Shown here: one piece after another, positions 8,367-17,522 of the stretch
Numbering within the stretch: the first letter of the stretch is position 1
Layout: each line of letters begins with the position of its first letter
NCBI GenBank assembly: GCA_036392375.1
Contig: DASVYC010000108.1
Coordinates: 1-49,039, forward strand
Source of the DNA: JAFEBO01 sp036392375
GTDB lineage: Bacteria > Planctomycetota > Phycisphaerae > Phycisphaerales > UBA1924
DNA length: 49,039 nucleotides
Direction of reading: 5' to 3'
Program-made: the position numbers and the translations under genes
The notes under the pieces: model-generated
Database searches by the model: none
What the model was told of the DNA's origin: nothing
The model's input: the letters and a program-made list of their open reading frames with translations, nothing else

Positions 8367-9356
8367 TTGAAGCTGACCGCCACCCTCGCCGCCGTCGTCC
8401 TGGCCTCCGGGATCGCACTCGCCGTCCATGCCGAGCCTGCGCCGGGTGCTCCAAAGCCCGCGGCGATCGAGCCCGGCTCGATGACGCTCGGCAACCCCGC
8501 GCCGGCGCTGAACATCGCCAAGTGGGTCAAGAACAGCCCGGTGCAGTCGTTTGAGAAGGGCAAGGTCTACGTCGTTGAGTTCTGGGCGACCTGGTGCGGC
8601 CCGTGCATCAAGAGCATGCCGCACCTTTCCGAGCTCCAGAAAAAGTACGCCGGCAAGGGTGTGACGATCATCGGTGTGACGAGCGAAGACCCTCGCAACA
8701 ACCTGCAGGGCGTTGAGTCCATGGTGGAAAAGAAGGGCGACACGATGGGCTACACCGTCGCGTGGGACAACGGCCGCGCGACCAACGAGGCCTACATGAC
8801 CGCCGCCGCGCAGAGCGGGATCCCGACCGCATTCATCGTGGATCAGAACGGCGTGATCGCGTGGATCGGCTCGCCCTTTGTCATGGATGAGCCGCTGGAG
8901 AAGATCGTCGCGGGCAAGTGGGACATCGACGCTGCCCGCAGCGCGTTCGAGGCCGACCGGGCGTCGGACATGGCCCAGATCACCTTCGCCCGCGCGCTGC
9001 GGGCCAAGGACGTCGCCAACATCATCGAGGCGGCACCCAAGCTCATGGTGTACGCGGACAAGAACCCGGGCATTTACAACTACATCGCCTGGGGCATCGT
9101 GGACCCCGGCCGCAAGCTCGATGTGGCGTCGAATCCCAAGCTGATCGAGATCGCGTTCGACGCCGCGAAGAAGGCCGACAAGGCGACCGGCGGCGAGGAC
9201 CCCGGCATCCTCGACACCCTCGCCCGCGTGTACTTCGTGAAGGGCGACACCAAGAAGGCGATCGAGATTCAGTCCAAGGCCGTGAAGCTCGCCGACAACG
9301 ACAAGGACAAGGCCGAGCTGGAGAAGTCCCTGAAGGAATACAAGAGCGCTAAGTAG
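8367..9356 (+). CDS. TlpA-like thioredoxin-fold protein, second tandem paralogue
   Basis: This 329-residue protein starts at TTG 8367, supported by AAGGAG seven bases upstream and by the signal peptide beginning exactly there (M-K-L-T-A-T-L...AVHA). The frame is open back to an ATG at 8277, but that would add a non-hydrophobic leader. The redoxin domain (about 38-185) contains F-W-A-T-W-C77-G-P-C80 and SGIPTAFIVD. The C-terminal helical region contains a TPR-like segment (LDTLARVYFVKGDTKKAIEIQSKAV). It is clearly homologous to the preceding gene over its whole length. A strong intrinsic terminator follows, so the first two paralogues may form one transcript. The role is probably disulfide exchange outside the cytoplasm. 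Confidence 0.87.
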   Translation: MKLTATLAAVVLASGIALAVHAEPAPGAPKPAAIEPGSMTLGNPAPALNIAKWVKNSPVQSFEKGKVYVVEFWATWCGPCIKSMPHLSELQKKYAGKGVTIIGVTSEDPRNNLQGVESMVEKKGDTMGYTVAWDNGRATNEAYMTAAAQSGIPTAFIVDQNGVIAWIGSPFVMDEPLEKIVAGKWDIDAARSAFEADRASDMAQITFARALRAKDVANIIEAAPKLMVYADKNPGIYNYIAWGIVDPGRKLDVASNPKLIEIAFDAAKKADKATGGEDPGILDTLARVYFVKGDTKKAIEIQSKAVKLADNDKDKAELEKSLKEYKSAK

Positions 9357-9378
9357 CGCCCACCGGCTCGTATGTTTC

Positions 9379-9415
9379 GCGTGGCCCGCCACTCCGGCGG
9401 GCCACGCTGTTTTTG
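9379..9415 (+). terminator. Intrinsic terminator after the second thioredoxin paralogue
   Basis: A perfect 12-bp stem (GCGTGGCCCGCC / GGCGGGCCACGC) with a 5-nt loop is followed by TGTTTTTG. It starts 22 nt after the stop codon at 9356 and separates the second from the third paralogue. Confidence 0.85.
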
Positions 9416-9508
9416 TGCAACTCTGATCGTGTCCGACGGAATGCTGTCTGCCGCTCGGGCGTGGCGTTCCCCGACACGCACCGGCGGCTTGGGTTGAGAG
9501 GACACCGC

Positions 9509-10570
9509 ATGCCTACCGCCGCCCTCGTCTCAGCGTTCATGCTGCTCGCCGCCCCGCAGGAACCCGCACGGCTTGCGAGCCTGCCGAGTTCAATGCCGCC
9601 CCGCGCAAGCGTTCTGGCCCCTGAGGAGGGCGTCTCGCTCTCGGTCCCCGACAAGCAGCCCGCGCGCACGCTCCGCATCGGAGACCCCGCCCCGGCCCTG
9701 CGTGTGCGTGAATGGATCGTCGAGTCCGGCGCGCCCAAGGAGGGTCTGCAGCCCGGCACGGCGTACGTGCTGGTCTTCTTCTCGTCCAGCCAGCGCCCGA
9801 TCAAGACGCTGCTCGACTCGGTCTCCAATCTTTCCGAGCGCTTCCGCGATCGCTTCGTGCGCGTCGTTGGCATCACCGGCGAGAACAAGGGCGCCACCCG
9901 CAACGACTTCAACACCGTTCTCGATGCGTACAAGCACTACGTGCGCTTCCCGCTCGCGTGGGACGACGCCAGCACGACCCGTGACGCGTACCTCCTCGCC
10001 CTGGGCGGGCATCAGGAACCGATGGTGATCGTGATCGATCCTAAAGGCCGGATCGCCTGGTACGGCCGCCCGGGACAGACCACGCCCGTTCTCAACGCGA
10101 TCCTGGCTGATCAGTGGAATCTCGAGGCGGTGCGTCAGCAGATCGAGCACACCGAGGACGTGGCGTGGCTGCGCATCGAGATCGTGCGGGCCCAGCGTGC
10201 CAAGGACCCAAAGCGGATGCTCGCCGCGGGCGAGAAGCTCCGCGACGCCTGCACCTCGGGCAGCGACGAGGACCGGGCCGAGCTGATCCGATTCGCGGAC
10301 GACGTGAGCGCTCGCGCCGGCGTGTTTGATCTCGCGGCCAACAAGGACCTGGCCCACCTCGCCCGCACGCTGGCCGAGATTGCGATCCGCGACCGCGACG
10401 AGGACCCACGCACGCTCGCGGTGGTCGCTCGGGCACGCTTCGCCGACTCCGACGCCGACGGTGCCAAGGCCGCCGCCCGCCGTGCGCTCGAGATCCTGGG
10501 GTCCAAGGTCCCCACCGACAACGATCTGCTCGACGAGATCAAGCGCGACTTCGAACGCTTCTCGAAGTGA
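9509..10570 (+). CDS. Redoxin-fold protein lacking the CxxC motif, third tandem paralogue
   Basis: This 353-residue protein starts at ATG 9509 with GAGAGGA upstream. A short hydrophobic N-terminus (ALVSAFMLLAAP) may be a signal peptide. The redoxin domain aligns with its two neighbours from L-R-I-G-D-P-A-P-A-L onward. Where they have W-C-x-P-C this protein has S-Q-R-P-I (residues 94-98, FFSSSQRPIK), so both catalytic cysteines are missing. The cis-proline segment survives as QEPMVIVIDPKGRIAWYG. The helical C-terminal domain is retained and charged. The intact frame and conserved fold argue against a recent pseudogene; a non-redox role such as binding is an inference. Confidence 0.82.
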   Translation: MPTAALVSAFMLLAAPQEPARLASLPSSMPPRASVLAPEEGVSLSVPDKQPARTLRIGDPAPALRVREWIVESGAPKEGLQPGTAYVLVFFSSSQRPIKTLLDSVSNLSERFRDRFVRVVGITGENKGATRNDFNTVLDAYKHYVRFPLAWDDASTTRDAYLLALGGHQEPMVIVIDPKGRIAWYGRPGQTTPVLNAILADQWNLEAVRQQIEHTEDVAWLRIEIVRAQRAKDPKRMLAAGEKLRDACTSGSDEDRAELIRFADDVSARAGVFDLAANKDLAHLARTLAEIAIRDRDEDPRTLAVVARARFADSDADGAKAAARRALEILGSKVPTDNDLLDEIKRDFERFSK

Positions 10571-10629
10571 CGTCGAGATCCTGCCTCCCCGAACGAGTGA
10601 GCGGGCGCAACCGTCCACGCGCTTGGCAC

Positions 10630-11685
10630 TCACTCGACAGGCGTCTCGGGTTCGTCTTCCGTCGCCACCGAAACCACCACGTCGTTGGGGTCAAGCTGGA
10701 ATTCCTGCCGCAGCCAGGATGCGATCACCGCGGCCTCGTCGATCGTGATCCAGCTCGCCACTGTGCGGGGCTCATCGAGCCCCGCGACATGCACCACGAC
10801 CTCGGCAGCCGATTGGTCCTGGCCGCTGCCGCCCTTGGCCTTGGCGGCGGGCGTCGCCCGTAGCTCGACCCGGTCCACCATCGCCATATCAACCGCGACC
10901 GGGCTCTCACCGCCTCGCGACGGAAGGGTGACCGTGCCCATGTCGCGTTCGATCACGACATCGTGACGACCCGCCGACAGGGTCGAGCTGCGGCGCAGGA
11001 ATCCGAGCAGCCACACCAGCGCCACGCCGCCCGCGGCGATGCCTCCCGCGGTGAGGGGCGCCCCGGGCAACGCGAGCACGCACACGCCCGCGACGCCGCT
11101 GGCCATGCCCGCGAAGAGCACGCCGAACTCGATCGCGTTCAGGTGCGTCGCCCGCAGCACCGCGCGCTGCGGCTCGTCGGCGGCGAGGTAGTACCGGATC
11201 GGCTCGTCACGGCATGCAAATGAGCGGATCGAGGGGCGCAGCATGACCAGGGCGAGCGCGTTGAGCACCCCCGCGAACAGCAGCAGGCTCACCGTCCGGC
11301 GCTGCACCCCCACCACCAGTGCCGCGTTCCCCGGCGATGCGGGGTCGTAATAGACGGGCACCGTCGCGCCCACGGGGTACTGCCGCAGCGCCTGGGCCTC
11401 GGATCGGAAGGACGGGCCGCGGGATTCGCCGAGCGTGATGACACGCCCGGTGCGGGTCTCGCCGGCGGCGTCGAACGTGTACGTGACGGAGAGTCGGTAG
11501 CGCCGGGAGCTCTTGTTGCGATAGGGCGCCGCGGTGCTGGTCGCGATCGTGCCGCTCACGCTGGGCCAGTGAGACGAAGCGTGTTCGCGGAGCACACGCC
11601 CGATCAGGTAGAAGTCCGCCACCGCCGCTCCCACCAGGAGCGCCAGCGTGAACACCAGCCCGATCAGACGCGAAGCCGTGGACAT
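10630..11685 (-). CDS. DUF3592-like membrane protein
   Basis: This 351-residue protein has an N-terminal membrane segment (about 6-30), then an extracytoplasmic beta-rich stretch with W-P-S-V-S-G-T-I, R-Y-R-L-S-V-T-Y-T-F and P-V-Y-Y-D-P-A-S-P-G-N-A. These are the hallmarks of DUF3592. Three more hydrophobic segments follow at about 130-155, 195-220 and 225-245. The last 100 residues are a soluble, acidic domain. The start at 11685 (M-S-T-A-S) has AGGA upstream; the frame opens 13 codons earlier without a better signal. Function is unknown. It converges with the third thioredoxin paralogue and is transcribed away from the MBL-fold gene's end. Confidence 0.78.
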   Translation of the reverse strand: MSTASRLIGLVFTLALLVGAAVADFYLIGRVLREHASSHWPSVSGTIATSTAAPYRNKSSRRYRLSVTYTFDAAGETRTGRVITLGESRGPSFRSEAQALRQYPVGATVPVYYDPASPGNAALVVGVQRRTVSLLLFAGVLNALALVMLRPSIRSFACRDEPIRYYLAADEPQRAVLRATHLNAIEFGVLFAGMASGVAGVCVLALPGAPLTAGGIAAGGVALVWLLGFLRRSSTLSAGRHDVVIERDMGTVTLPSRGGESPVAVDMAMVDRVELRATPAAKAKGGSGQDQSAAEVVVHVAGLDEPRTVASWITIDEAAVIASWLRQEFQLDPNDVVVSVATEDEPETPVE

Positions 11686-11770
11686 TCGACCGCATCCTAC
11701 CGCACCCGTCCGCGGGCGCTGCACCGTTTGGGACTCACCGCGTCAGAAAGCCCGCGTCAGAAAGGCCGCA

Positions 11771-12454
11771 TCAAAATGGCCGTTTGGTGGGGTTCACCAC
11801 GAGGTTGTCGCGCCCCAGGACGAGCATGTCGGCGACCTCGACGGCGTCGGTGAAGCTCTCCTGCGCCTGCTTGAGGTTGATCGCGTCGTCGGGGACCTGG
11901 CCGCGCTCAAGGTGCTCGACGGTCGGGATGGCGTCGCCGGTAAGCACGACCGTGAAGCGGGCGTCCTCGAGGAGCAGACCGCACAGCCCGGGCGTCACGC
12001 CCGGGAGCGGGAAGAGCGTCACCCGCTCGGCGAGCTCTTCCGGGGCGACCTTGCAGCGCTGCAGCACCGCGACATCACGGCGGAGGACGTCGGCGATCTC
12101 CTGCTGCTCGGGGTCCTCGCCGATCTCCTTCAGCCGCGTCGCCAGCGGGATGCCCACGCCCTCACGCTCGGCCTCGCTGATCCACCACGTGGCCCCGGCG
12201 AACGCCCCGATGCCGCGGCGGGCGTCGGCGCGGAAGGAGGTGAGGAACACGTCCGTGATCTGCGAGGTCGCAAGCCCCGCGCGCTCCGCGAGCCGTGCCG
12301 CGAGCGCCTGCTCGGGCAGGCCCGGATCGACCAGGATCCGCTTCTTGCCGGCAACGATGAGCGACGTGGTCGCGTGCCCGGTGCGCACTTGGCCACGCTC
12401 GCCCCAGAGCGGATTGGACGGAAGCGTGCCGATGGAGAGGATGCGGAGGTTCAT
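11771..12454 (-). CDS. Metallo-beta-lactamase-fold protein with degenerate metal-binding motif
   Basis: The protein has 227 residues. The fold is suggested by LIVAGKKRILVDPGLP, the strand ITDVFLTSFRADARRG, LFPLPGVTPGLCGLLL and VVLTGDAIPTVEHLERG, in the order expected for MBL-fold hydrolases. The metal signature HxHxDH should sit in the second of these, but it reads S-F-R-A-D-A. The later GHTPGH-type histidines are also gone (GVTPGLCG); the aspartate of the TGDA motif remains. A zinc hydrolase is therefore unlikely unless other ligands substitute. The start at 12454 (M-N-L-R-I-L) is chosen by homology to the fold; no ribosome-binding site is seen, and a C-rich repeat precedes it directly. It lies downstream of coaD on the same strand. 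Confidence 0.75.
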   Translation of the reverse strand: MNLRILSIGTLPSNPLWGERGQVRTGHATTSLIVAGKKRILVDPGLPEQALAARLAERAGLATSQITDVFLTSFRADARRGIGAFAGATWWISEAEREGVGIPLATRLKEIGEDPEQQEIADVLRRDVAVLQRCKVAPEELAERVTLFPLPGVTPGLCGLLLEDARFTVVLTGDAIPTVEHLERGQVPDDAINLKQAQESFTDAVEVADMLVLGRDNLVVNPTKRPF

Positions 12455-12646
12455 TTGGAAGTGGGGCAGTGGAGAAGTGAGGAAGTGGAGCAGAGCCAAG
12501 CAAAGCGGACGCGAGCAGCGAGACAAACAACGCTACGCGCGTCGCGGTACGAAAGATCGATGCGGACTCACGAGTGACAGCCGCGGCCCAGCTCCGCTGA
12601 AATCTGCCCCACTGCCCCACTCCTCCACTGCCCCACTGTGCCCCCC
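12455..12646. repeat. Inverted CCACTGCCCC-type repeats between coaD and the MBL gene
   Basis: The plus strand carries a G-rich tract at 12455-12493 and a C-rich tract at 12605-12645. They share an exact 14-nt inverted core, GTGGGGCAGTGGAG (12461-12474) against CTCCACTGCCCCAC (12623-12636). The two arms could pair around about 150 nt. The same core occurs around rodA (40347-40412 and 41660-41700). No gene is visible between the arms. Confidence 0.6.
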
Positions 12647-13219
12647 TCAGCCCTCCACACCCTGATCGCGCGACGCCCGCAGGCGTTCCAGGGCCGGATG
12701 CTTCTGCTGCTTCTTCTCACGCAGCCTTTCAATGACCAGCGGCGGGACCATGGAGTTCAAGCCTGACAGATCCTCGCCCATCGCCGCGATCTGCTTGATG
12801 AGCGTGGAGCTGGTGTACGCAAAGGTCTGACCCGCGACGACGAAGGCGGTCTCGAGTCCCGCGACCTCGCGGTTGGTGACGGCTTGCTGGATCTCGTACT
12901 GCAGGTCGCTGAGGTTTCGCACGCCGCGGAGCAGCGCGCTGGCATGCTGCGCCCGCGCGAAATCCACGGTCAGGCCGGTGAAGCCCTTGACTATGACCGG
13001 TGCCCCCTCGGGCTCCTTCTCGATCAGCTCGGAGACCAGCTTCCTCGTCATCTCCAGCCGCTCGCTGGCGTCGAAGAGCTGGTCCTTACTGGGGTTTCGG
13101 CCCACGGCGACGATCAGCTCATCGAACAGCCGGCGGCCGCGCCGGATCACGTCCAGGTGCCCGAAGCTGATCGGATCAAACGAGCCGGGATAGATGGCCA
13201 GGTGCTTCCGCGTGGGCAT
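12647..13219 (-). CDS. coaD: Phosphopantetheine adenylyltransferase
   Basis: CoaD transfers AMP from ATP to 4-phosphopantetheine, the fourth step of coenzyme A synthesis, in the cytoplasm. The protein has 190 residues. It shows the nucleotidyltransferase signature Y-P-G-S-F-D-P-I-S-F-G-H-L-D near residues 10-23, A-V-G-R-N-P-S-K near 38-45, L-L-R-G-V-R-N-L-S-D near 96-105 and T-S-S-T-L-I-K near 136-142. These match the substrate loop, phosphate-binding and late S-S-T/S-L-I/V-K motifs of CoaD. The start at 13219 (M-P-T-R-K-H) fits the family; a much longer open frame to 14428 is antisense to a glycosyltransferase. The C-terminal about 30 residues extend beyond the common length of roughly 160. 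Confidence 0.93.
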   Translation of the reverse strand: MPTRKHLAIYPGSFDPISFGHLDVIRRGRRLFDELIVAVGRNPSKDQLFDASERLEMTRKLVSELIEKEPEGAPVIVKGFTGLTVDFARAQHASALLRGVRNLSDLQYEIQQAVTNREVAGLETAFVVAGQTFAYTSSTLIKQIAAMGEDLSGLNSMVPPLVIERLREKKQQKHPALERLRASRDQGVEG

Positions 13220-13327
13220 GCCCGAAAGAATAGGAAGAATCGGCCCCCCTGCCTCACCGAGGTCTTCAGGGCTTCCGGCAGCCGGTACGCTGCACAGCCC
13301 GATCACCTCACGCCGCTCCGCCACCCC

Positions 13328-14632
13328 GTGCCCGCCACGCCCCGCCATCCCCGCGTCGCGCTCTTCACCGACACCCTCGGCGACGTCAACGGCGTGTCGC
13401 GGTTCCTCAACGACATCCTCGATCAATCCCTGGCCATCGTCCGCCCGCTGCACCTTCTCACCAGCACGCGCTTCCCCACCCGCCCGCTGCCGACGATCCA
13501 CAACCTGCCGCCGTTGTTCGCCCGTCCCATGCCTGGCTACCCGCAGCTCGAACTCGCCGCACCGAACGTGCGGGCGTTGCTCAGGAGAGTCCGCGCGATC
13601 GAGCCCGATCTGATCCATGTCAGCACGCCAGGCCCCGTCGGGCTCGTGGGTGTGCTCGCGTCGCGACTGCTCCGGGTGCCGCTGCTGGGCACGTATCACA
13701 CCGATTTCCCCGCGTACATCGCCGACTTGTTCGACGACGATCCCGCGTTCAACGCCTTGACCCGCGGCGCGATGCGCACGGTGTACCGGCGCTTCGACAC
13801 CATCTTCACACGCAGCGCCGACTACGTGCGGCGGTTGCACGACCTTGGCCTCCACCCGCGTGGCACGCCGCGGCTGCGCCCCGGCATCCGGCTCGACCGC
13901 TTCGCTCCCACGTTCCGCGATCGCTCGATCTGGCCGGCACTCGGTATCTCGGCGGAGAGCGTCAAGGTGCTGTACGTCGGCCGGCTGAGCGTGGAGAAGA
14001 ACATGCCGATGCTCTGCCGCGTGTGGAAGCGAACGCACGAGCATCTGCAATCCCGCGGCGTCGCCGCCGATCTCGTGCTGGTGGGCGACGGGCCGTACCG
14101 AGACGCGATGCTCCGCGAACTGGACGGCACGGGGGCCCAATTCCTCGGCTTCCGTCACGGCGTCGAGCTCAGCGCCCTCTACGCCTCCAGCGACCTGTTC
14201 GTCTTCCCGAGCATCACCGACACGCTCGGGCAGGTCGTGATGGAAGCCCAGGCCAGCGGGTTGCCCACACTCGTCACCAACATTGGCGGGCCGCAGGAAA
14301 TCGTCCGTCACCAGCGCACCGGCTGGGTGCTGCCCGCCGACCAACAGCAGCCGTGGATCGAGGCGATCGTCAACCTTGTGGCCGATGCGTCCCTGCGCCG
14401 GACCATGGGCCACGCCGCGCACGAGCACCTGCAGTCATTCTCGATCGCCGCGTCCTTTGAGCATTTCTGGGGCGTGCATGTCGATGCCTGGCACCGATCG
14501 ATCGCGACCCGAGAGGGATTCGCAAGCGGAATGAAGAGGGGAGGAGAGCCCGCTCCTGCACCCATCGAGGCTACGACCGCTGCGGCAGCCGGGACACCGA
14601 CGCACGCCGGCCCTGATACGCTTCGGACGTGA
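13328..14632 (+). CDS. GT4-family glycosyltransferase
   Basis: This 434-residue protein starts at GTG 13328, chosen because the fold begins at once (HPRVALFTDTLGDVNGVSRFL). The N-terminal half has T-Y-H-T-D-F-P-A-Y, seen in mannosyltransferases and sulfolipid synthases of family GT4. The C-terminal half has V-L-Y-V-G-R-L-S-V-E-K-N, L-V-G-D-G-P-Y and the donor-binding motif F-P-S-I-T-D-T-L-G-Q-V-V-M-E-A-Q-A-S-G-L-P. These suggest transfer of a sugar from a nucleotide donor to a lipid or polymer at the cytoplasmic face of the membrane; donor and acceptor cannot be determined. Its TGA overlaps the GTG start of the next gene (GTGA), implying coupled translation. Confidence 0.87.
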   Translation: MPATPRHPRVALFTDTLGDVNGVSRFLNDILDQSLAIVRPLHLLTSTRFPTRPLPTIHNLPPLFARPMPGYPQLELAAPNVRALLRRVRAIEPDLIHVSTPGPVGLVGVLASRLLRVPLLGTYHTDFPAYIADLFDDDPAFNALTRGAMRTVYRRFDTIFTRSADYVRRLHDLGLHPRGTPRLRPGIRLDRFAPTFRDRSIWPALGISAESVKVLYVGRLSVEKNMPMLCRVWKRTHEHLQSRGVAADLVLVGDGPYRDAMLRELDGTGAQFLGFRHGVELSALYASSDLFVFPSITDTLGQVVMEAQASGLPTLVTNIGGPQEIVRHQRTGWVLPADQQQPWIEAIVNLVADASLRRTMGHAAHEHLQSFSIAASFEHFWGVHVDAWHRSIATREGFASGMKRGGEPAPAPIEATTAAAAGTPTHAGPDTLRT

Positions 14633-15471
14633 ACTTCCTGCTCAACAACATGCAGCTCGTGGTGATCCTGCTGGTCGTCGGCGGGTCGATGCTGCAGTGG
14701 ATCTTCAAGACCCTCGCCGAGCAGCGTGCCGTGCGCCGCGCCCGGCTGGAGATGCAGCAGCGCGAGCTAGAAGCCCTCCGCACCGGGCGCGAGCCCGCGC
14801 CGCCGATGGGCGTGCCCGCCGAGTTCTCACGCGAGGCGGAGCTCGAAGAGCTTCGGCGGCGGGCCCAGGCCCGAGCCGAGCAAGCATCGCGCGAGGAACG
14901 CGTCGATCCAGGCATGCCGATGCCGCAGCCGACGCAGCCCAACCCGCTCGAGATACTGCTGGGTCTGCCTCCGGGCTCAACCAGCGGCGGGACGGTTCCT
15001 CCCCGTGGCGGCAAGGCGCGGGACATCGCCGCCGAGCGCCGCAAGCGCCGCGAGGCCCGTACCCCCAACCGTTCTGCGCCCGCGAACCGCGCTGACAACG
15101 TCCGCAGCGACACCCAGCGCCGCGACAACCAGAGTTCGCAGGACAAGTTCTCCGACGAAACCCGCGCCGAGCGCGTCCGCACCCAGAACGAAGAACGCCT
15201 CCGCGTCGACAAGATCCGCCGCGAACAGGACCGCCGCGACACCGCCCGCTCCGAGGCCGCCCAGCAGCAGCGGATCGCCGCGGCCCACGCCGCGACCGAG
15301 ATCGCCAGCCCCACGCCGCAGACCTTGTCCAACGCCCCGCGCCGCACCAGCCCGATCAAGGTGCAGAGCCTGCCCAACAGCAGGGCCTCATGGCGGCAGG
15401 CATTGATCGTGAACGAGATCCTCAACAAGCCGCTGGCGCTCCGCGACGATTCCGACCGCGGGATGCTGTAG
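14629..15471 (+). CDS. Membrane-anchored coiled-coil protein of unknown function
   Basis: This 280-residue protein starts at GTG 14629, overlapping the upstream glycosyltransferase stop (GTGA). It has one N-terminal membrane segment (N-M-Q-L-V-V-I-L-L-V-V-G-G-S-M-L). A highly charged Arg/Glu/Gln-rich region of probable coiled coil follows (residues about 33-95 and 145-225). Two Pro-rich linkers lie between (PMPQPTQPNP; about 105-125). The C-terminus has a conserved-looking segment, SWRQALIVNEILNKPLALRDD. The topology suggests a single-pass protein with a cytoplasmic rod. No enzymatic motif is seen. Confidence 0.78.
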   Translation: MNFLLNNMQLVVILLVVGGSMLQWIFKTLAEQRAVRRARLEMQQRELEALRTGREPAPPMGVPAEFSREAELEELRRRAQARAEQASREERVDPGMPMPQPTQPNPLEILLGLPPGSTSGGTVPPRGGKARDIAAERRKRREARTPNRSAPANRADNVRSDTQRRDNQSSQDKFSDETRAERVRTQNEERLRVDKIRREQDRRDTARSEAAQQQRIAAAHAATEIASPTPQTLSNAPRRTSPIKVQSLPNSRASWRQALIVNEILNKPLALRDDSDRGML

Positions 15472-15608
15472 CCTCCCCATTTTCACTTGTGCCCGGGTGC
15501 CACTGCCGACGGCTCTGCGTCGGCAGTGCGTGAACACGGCGTCGGCCGAGCACCGGCAAGCCGCAGGCCTCGCCTCACCAACACCCGTTCCACGCGGTAC
15601 CCTCTGCC

Positions 15609-16181
<573 letters not shown>

Positions 16182-16202
16182 TCTTCGTCTCATCGCTGCA
16201 CA

Positions 16203-16242
16203 CCTGCTCCGCTGCCCCCCTGCCCCCTGCCCTCCTTCCCTC
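16203..16242. repeat. C-rich CTGCCCCC-type repeat upstream of purK
   Basis: A pyrimidine-rich tract of loosely repeated CTGCCCC/CTCC units fills most of the purE-purK gap and ends at the GTG start of purK. It resembles the tracts at 12605-12645 and 40347-40412, but no exact long core is shared. Confidence 0.35.
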
Positions 16243-17442
16243 GTGCCGCACCACCCCGCCAATCCACCGCATCCACCTCTGCTCGGCGTCCTCGGCGGCG
16301 GGCAGCTCGGCCGCATGCTCGCGCTCGCGGGTGTGCCGCTGGGGCTGCGGTTCCGCTTTCTGGATCCCTCGCCGTACGCGACGGCGGCGCACGTTGGCGA
16401 ACTGATCGTCGGCGATTTCGAGGACGCCGAGGCGCTGGCCAGATTCACCAAAGGCCTCAGCGCCGCGACCTTCGAGTTCGAGAACGTGCCCGCCGCTGCC
16501 GTCCGCCGCGTCGCGACAGAGCTTGCCGTCAACCCTAACGCGGACATTCTCGAAACCGCTCAGGACCGCCTACATGAGAAGAACCTCTTCCGCTCCCACG
16601 GCCTAGGCGTGCCGGAGTTCGCCGCGGTGTCGAACATCGCGGATCTGCACGCCGCGGCATCCTCTATCGGCGTCCCCGGCGTGCTCAAGACCCGGCGCAT
16701 GGGCTACGACGGCAAAGGCCAGTTCGTCCTGCGCTCGCCCAGCGACATCGACGCCGCGTGGCGCGCAGTCGCCGGGGACCGCGAGCACGCGGAACTGATC
16801 TACGAGCAGTTCGTGCCCTTCGAGTGCGAGACCTCACTGATCGCCTGCCGTAGCCGCGACGGCACCTGCGTCTTCTACCCCATGCCAACCAACGTCCACC
16901 GCGGCGGCATGCTCCGCGTCTCCAGCGTCGGCCTCGAGCCCGCGCTGCCCGAAGCAGTGCAATCCGCCGCACGCGCAAGCGTCACACACCTGATGGAGCA
17001 ATTCCAGTACGTCGGCGTACTCGCCGTCGAGTTCTTCGTAGTCCGACAGGGCAACGCCCTCACCCTCCTCGCCAACGAGATGGCCCCCCGCGTCCACAAC
17101 AGCGGCCACTGGTCTATCGACGCCTGCGCATCCAGCCAGTTCGAGAACCACTGCCGCGTCGTCGCAGGCCTGCCTCTCGGCGCGACCACCCTCCGCTCCC
17201 CCGCCACTGCGATGCTCAACATCATCGGGGCCATGCCCACGTTCGACGCCATCGCCGCCTTCGAGCGCGACGCGGCCGCCGCCGGAGTGCTCGTCAAGCT
17301 TCACGACTACGCCAAGCCGCCCCGCCAAGGCCGCAAATTGGCGCACCTGAACCTCGTCGGCCCCGCAGACGCGATCCGGCAGGTGCTTCCGCTGGCCGCC
17401 AAGCTGCCAGGTGTGATCGTGGCGAGCGACCGAACCCGCTGA
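16243..17442 (+). CDS. purK: N5-carboxyaminoimidazole ribonucleotide synthase
   Basis: PurK is an ATP-grasp enzyme that carboxylates AIR using ATP and bicarbonate, producing the PurE substrate. The protein has 399 residues. It shows L-G-G-G-Q-L-G-R-M-L near residues 17-26, F-E-F-E-N-V-P near 78-84, K-T-R-R-M-G-Y-D-G-K-G-Q near 148-159 and N-E-M-A-P-R-V-H-N-S-G-H near 280-291. All are diagnostic for PurK. The GTG at 16243 is used because it lies about 15 residues before the fold; no good ribosome-binding site is present, only the C-rich tract. It follows purE on the same strand and is likely co-transcribed with it. Confidence 0.94.
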   Translation: MPHHPANPPHPPLLGVLGGGQLGRMLALAGVPLGLRFRFLDPSPYATAAHVGELIVGDFEDAEALARFTKGLSAATFEFENVPAAAVRRVATELAVNPNADILETAQDRLHEKNLFRSHGLGVPEFAAVSNIADLHAAASSIGVPGVLKTRRMGYDGKGQFVLRSPSDIDAAWRAVAGDREHAELIYEQFVPFECETSLIACRSRDGTCVFYPMPTNVHRGGMLRVSSVGLEPALPEAVQSAARASVTHLMEQFQYVGVLAVEFFVVRQGNALTLLANEMAPRVHNSGHWSIDACASSQFENHCRVVAGLPLGATTLRSPATAMLNIIGAMPTFDAIAAFERDAAAAGVLVKLHDYAKPPRQGRKLAHLNLVGPADAIRQVLPLAAKLPGVIVASDRTR

Positions 17443-17504
17443 TCGACTCGCCGGTATCTTCTAGCAGCCTATTCGGTCGATAGGGAAGCCACATCGGTGC
17501 CTCA

Positions 17505-17517
17505 ACCTTCGAAAGGT
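17505..17517 (+). promoter_or_regulatory. Ribosome-binding site in a small hairpin before the HtrA gene
   Basis: The Shine-Dalgarno-like AAGGT at 17513-17517 lies six nt before the ATG at 17523. It can pair with ACCTT at 17505-17509 around a CGA loop. A five-pair stem is weak, so any effect on translation is speculative. Confidence 0.3.
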
Positions 17518-17522
17518 CCTTC

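Noticed and set aside
13220..14428. Minus-strand extension upstream of coaD to 14428
   Set aside because: It is antisense to the GT4 gene and lacks recognisable domains; the coaD fold starts at 13219.
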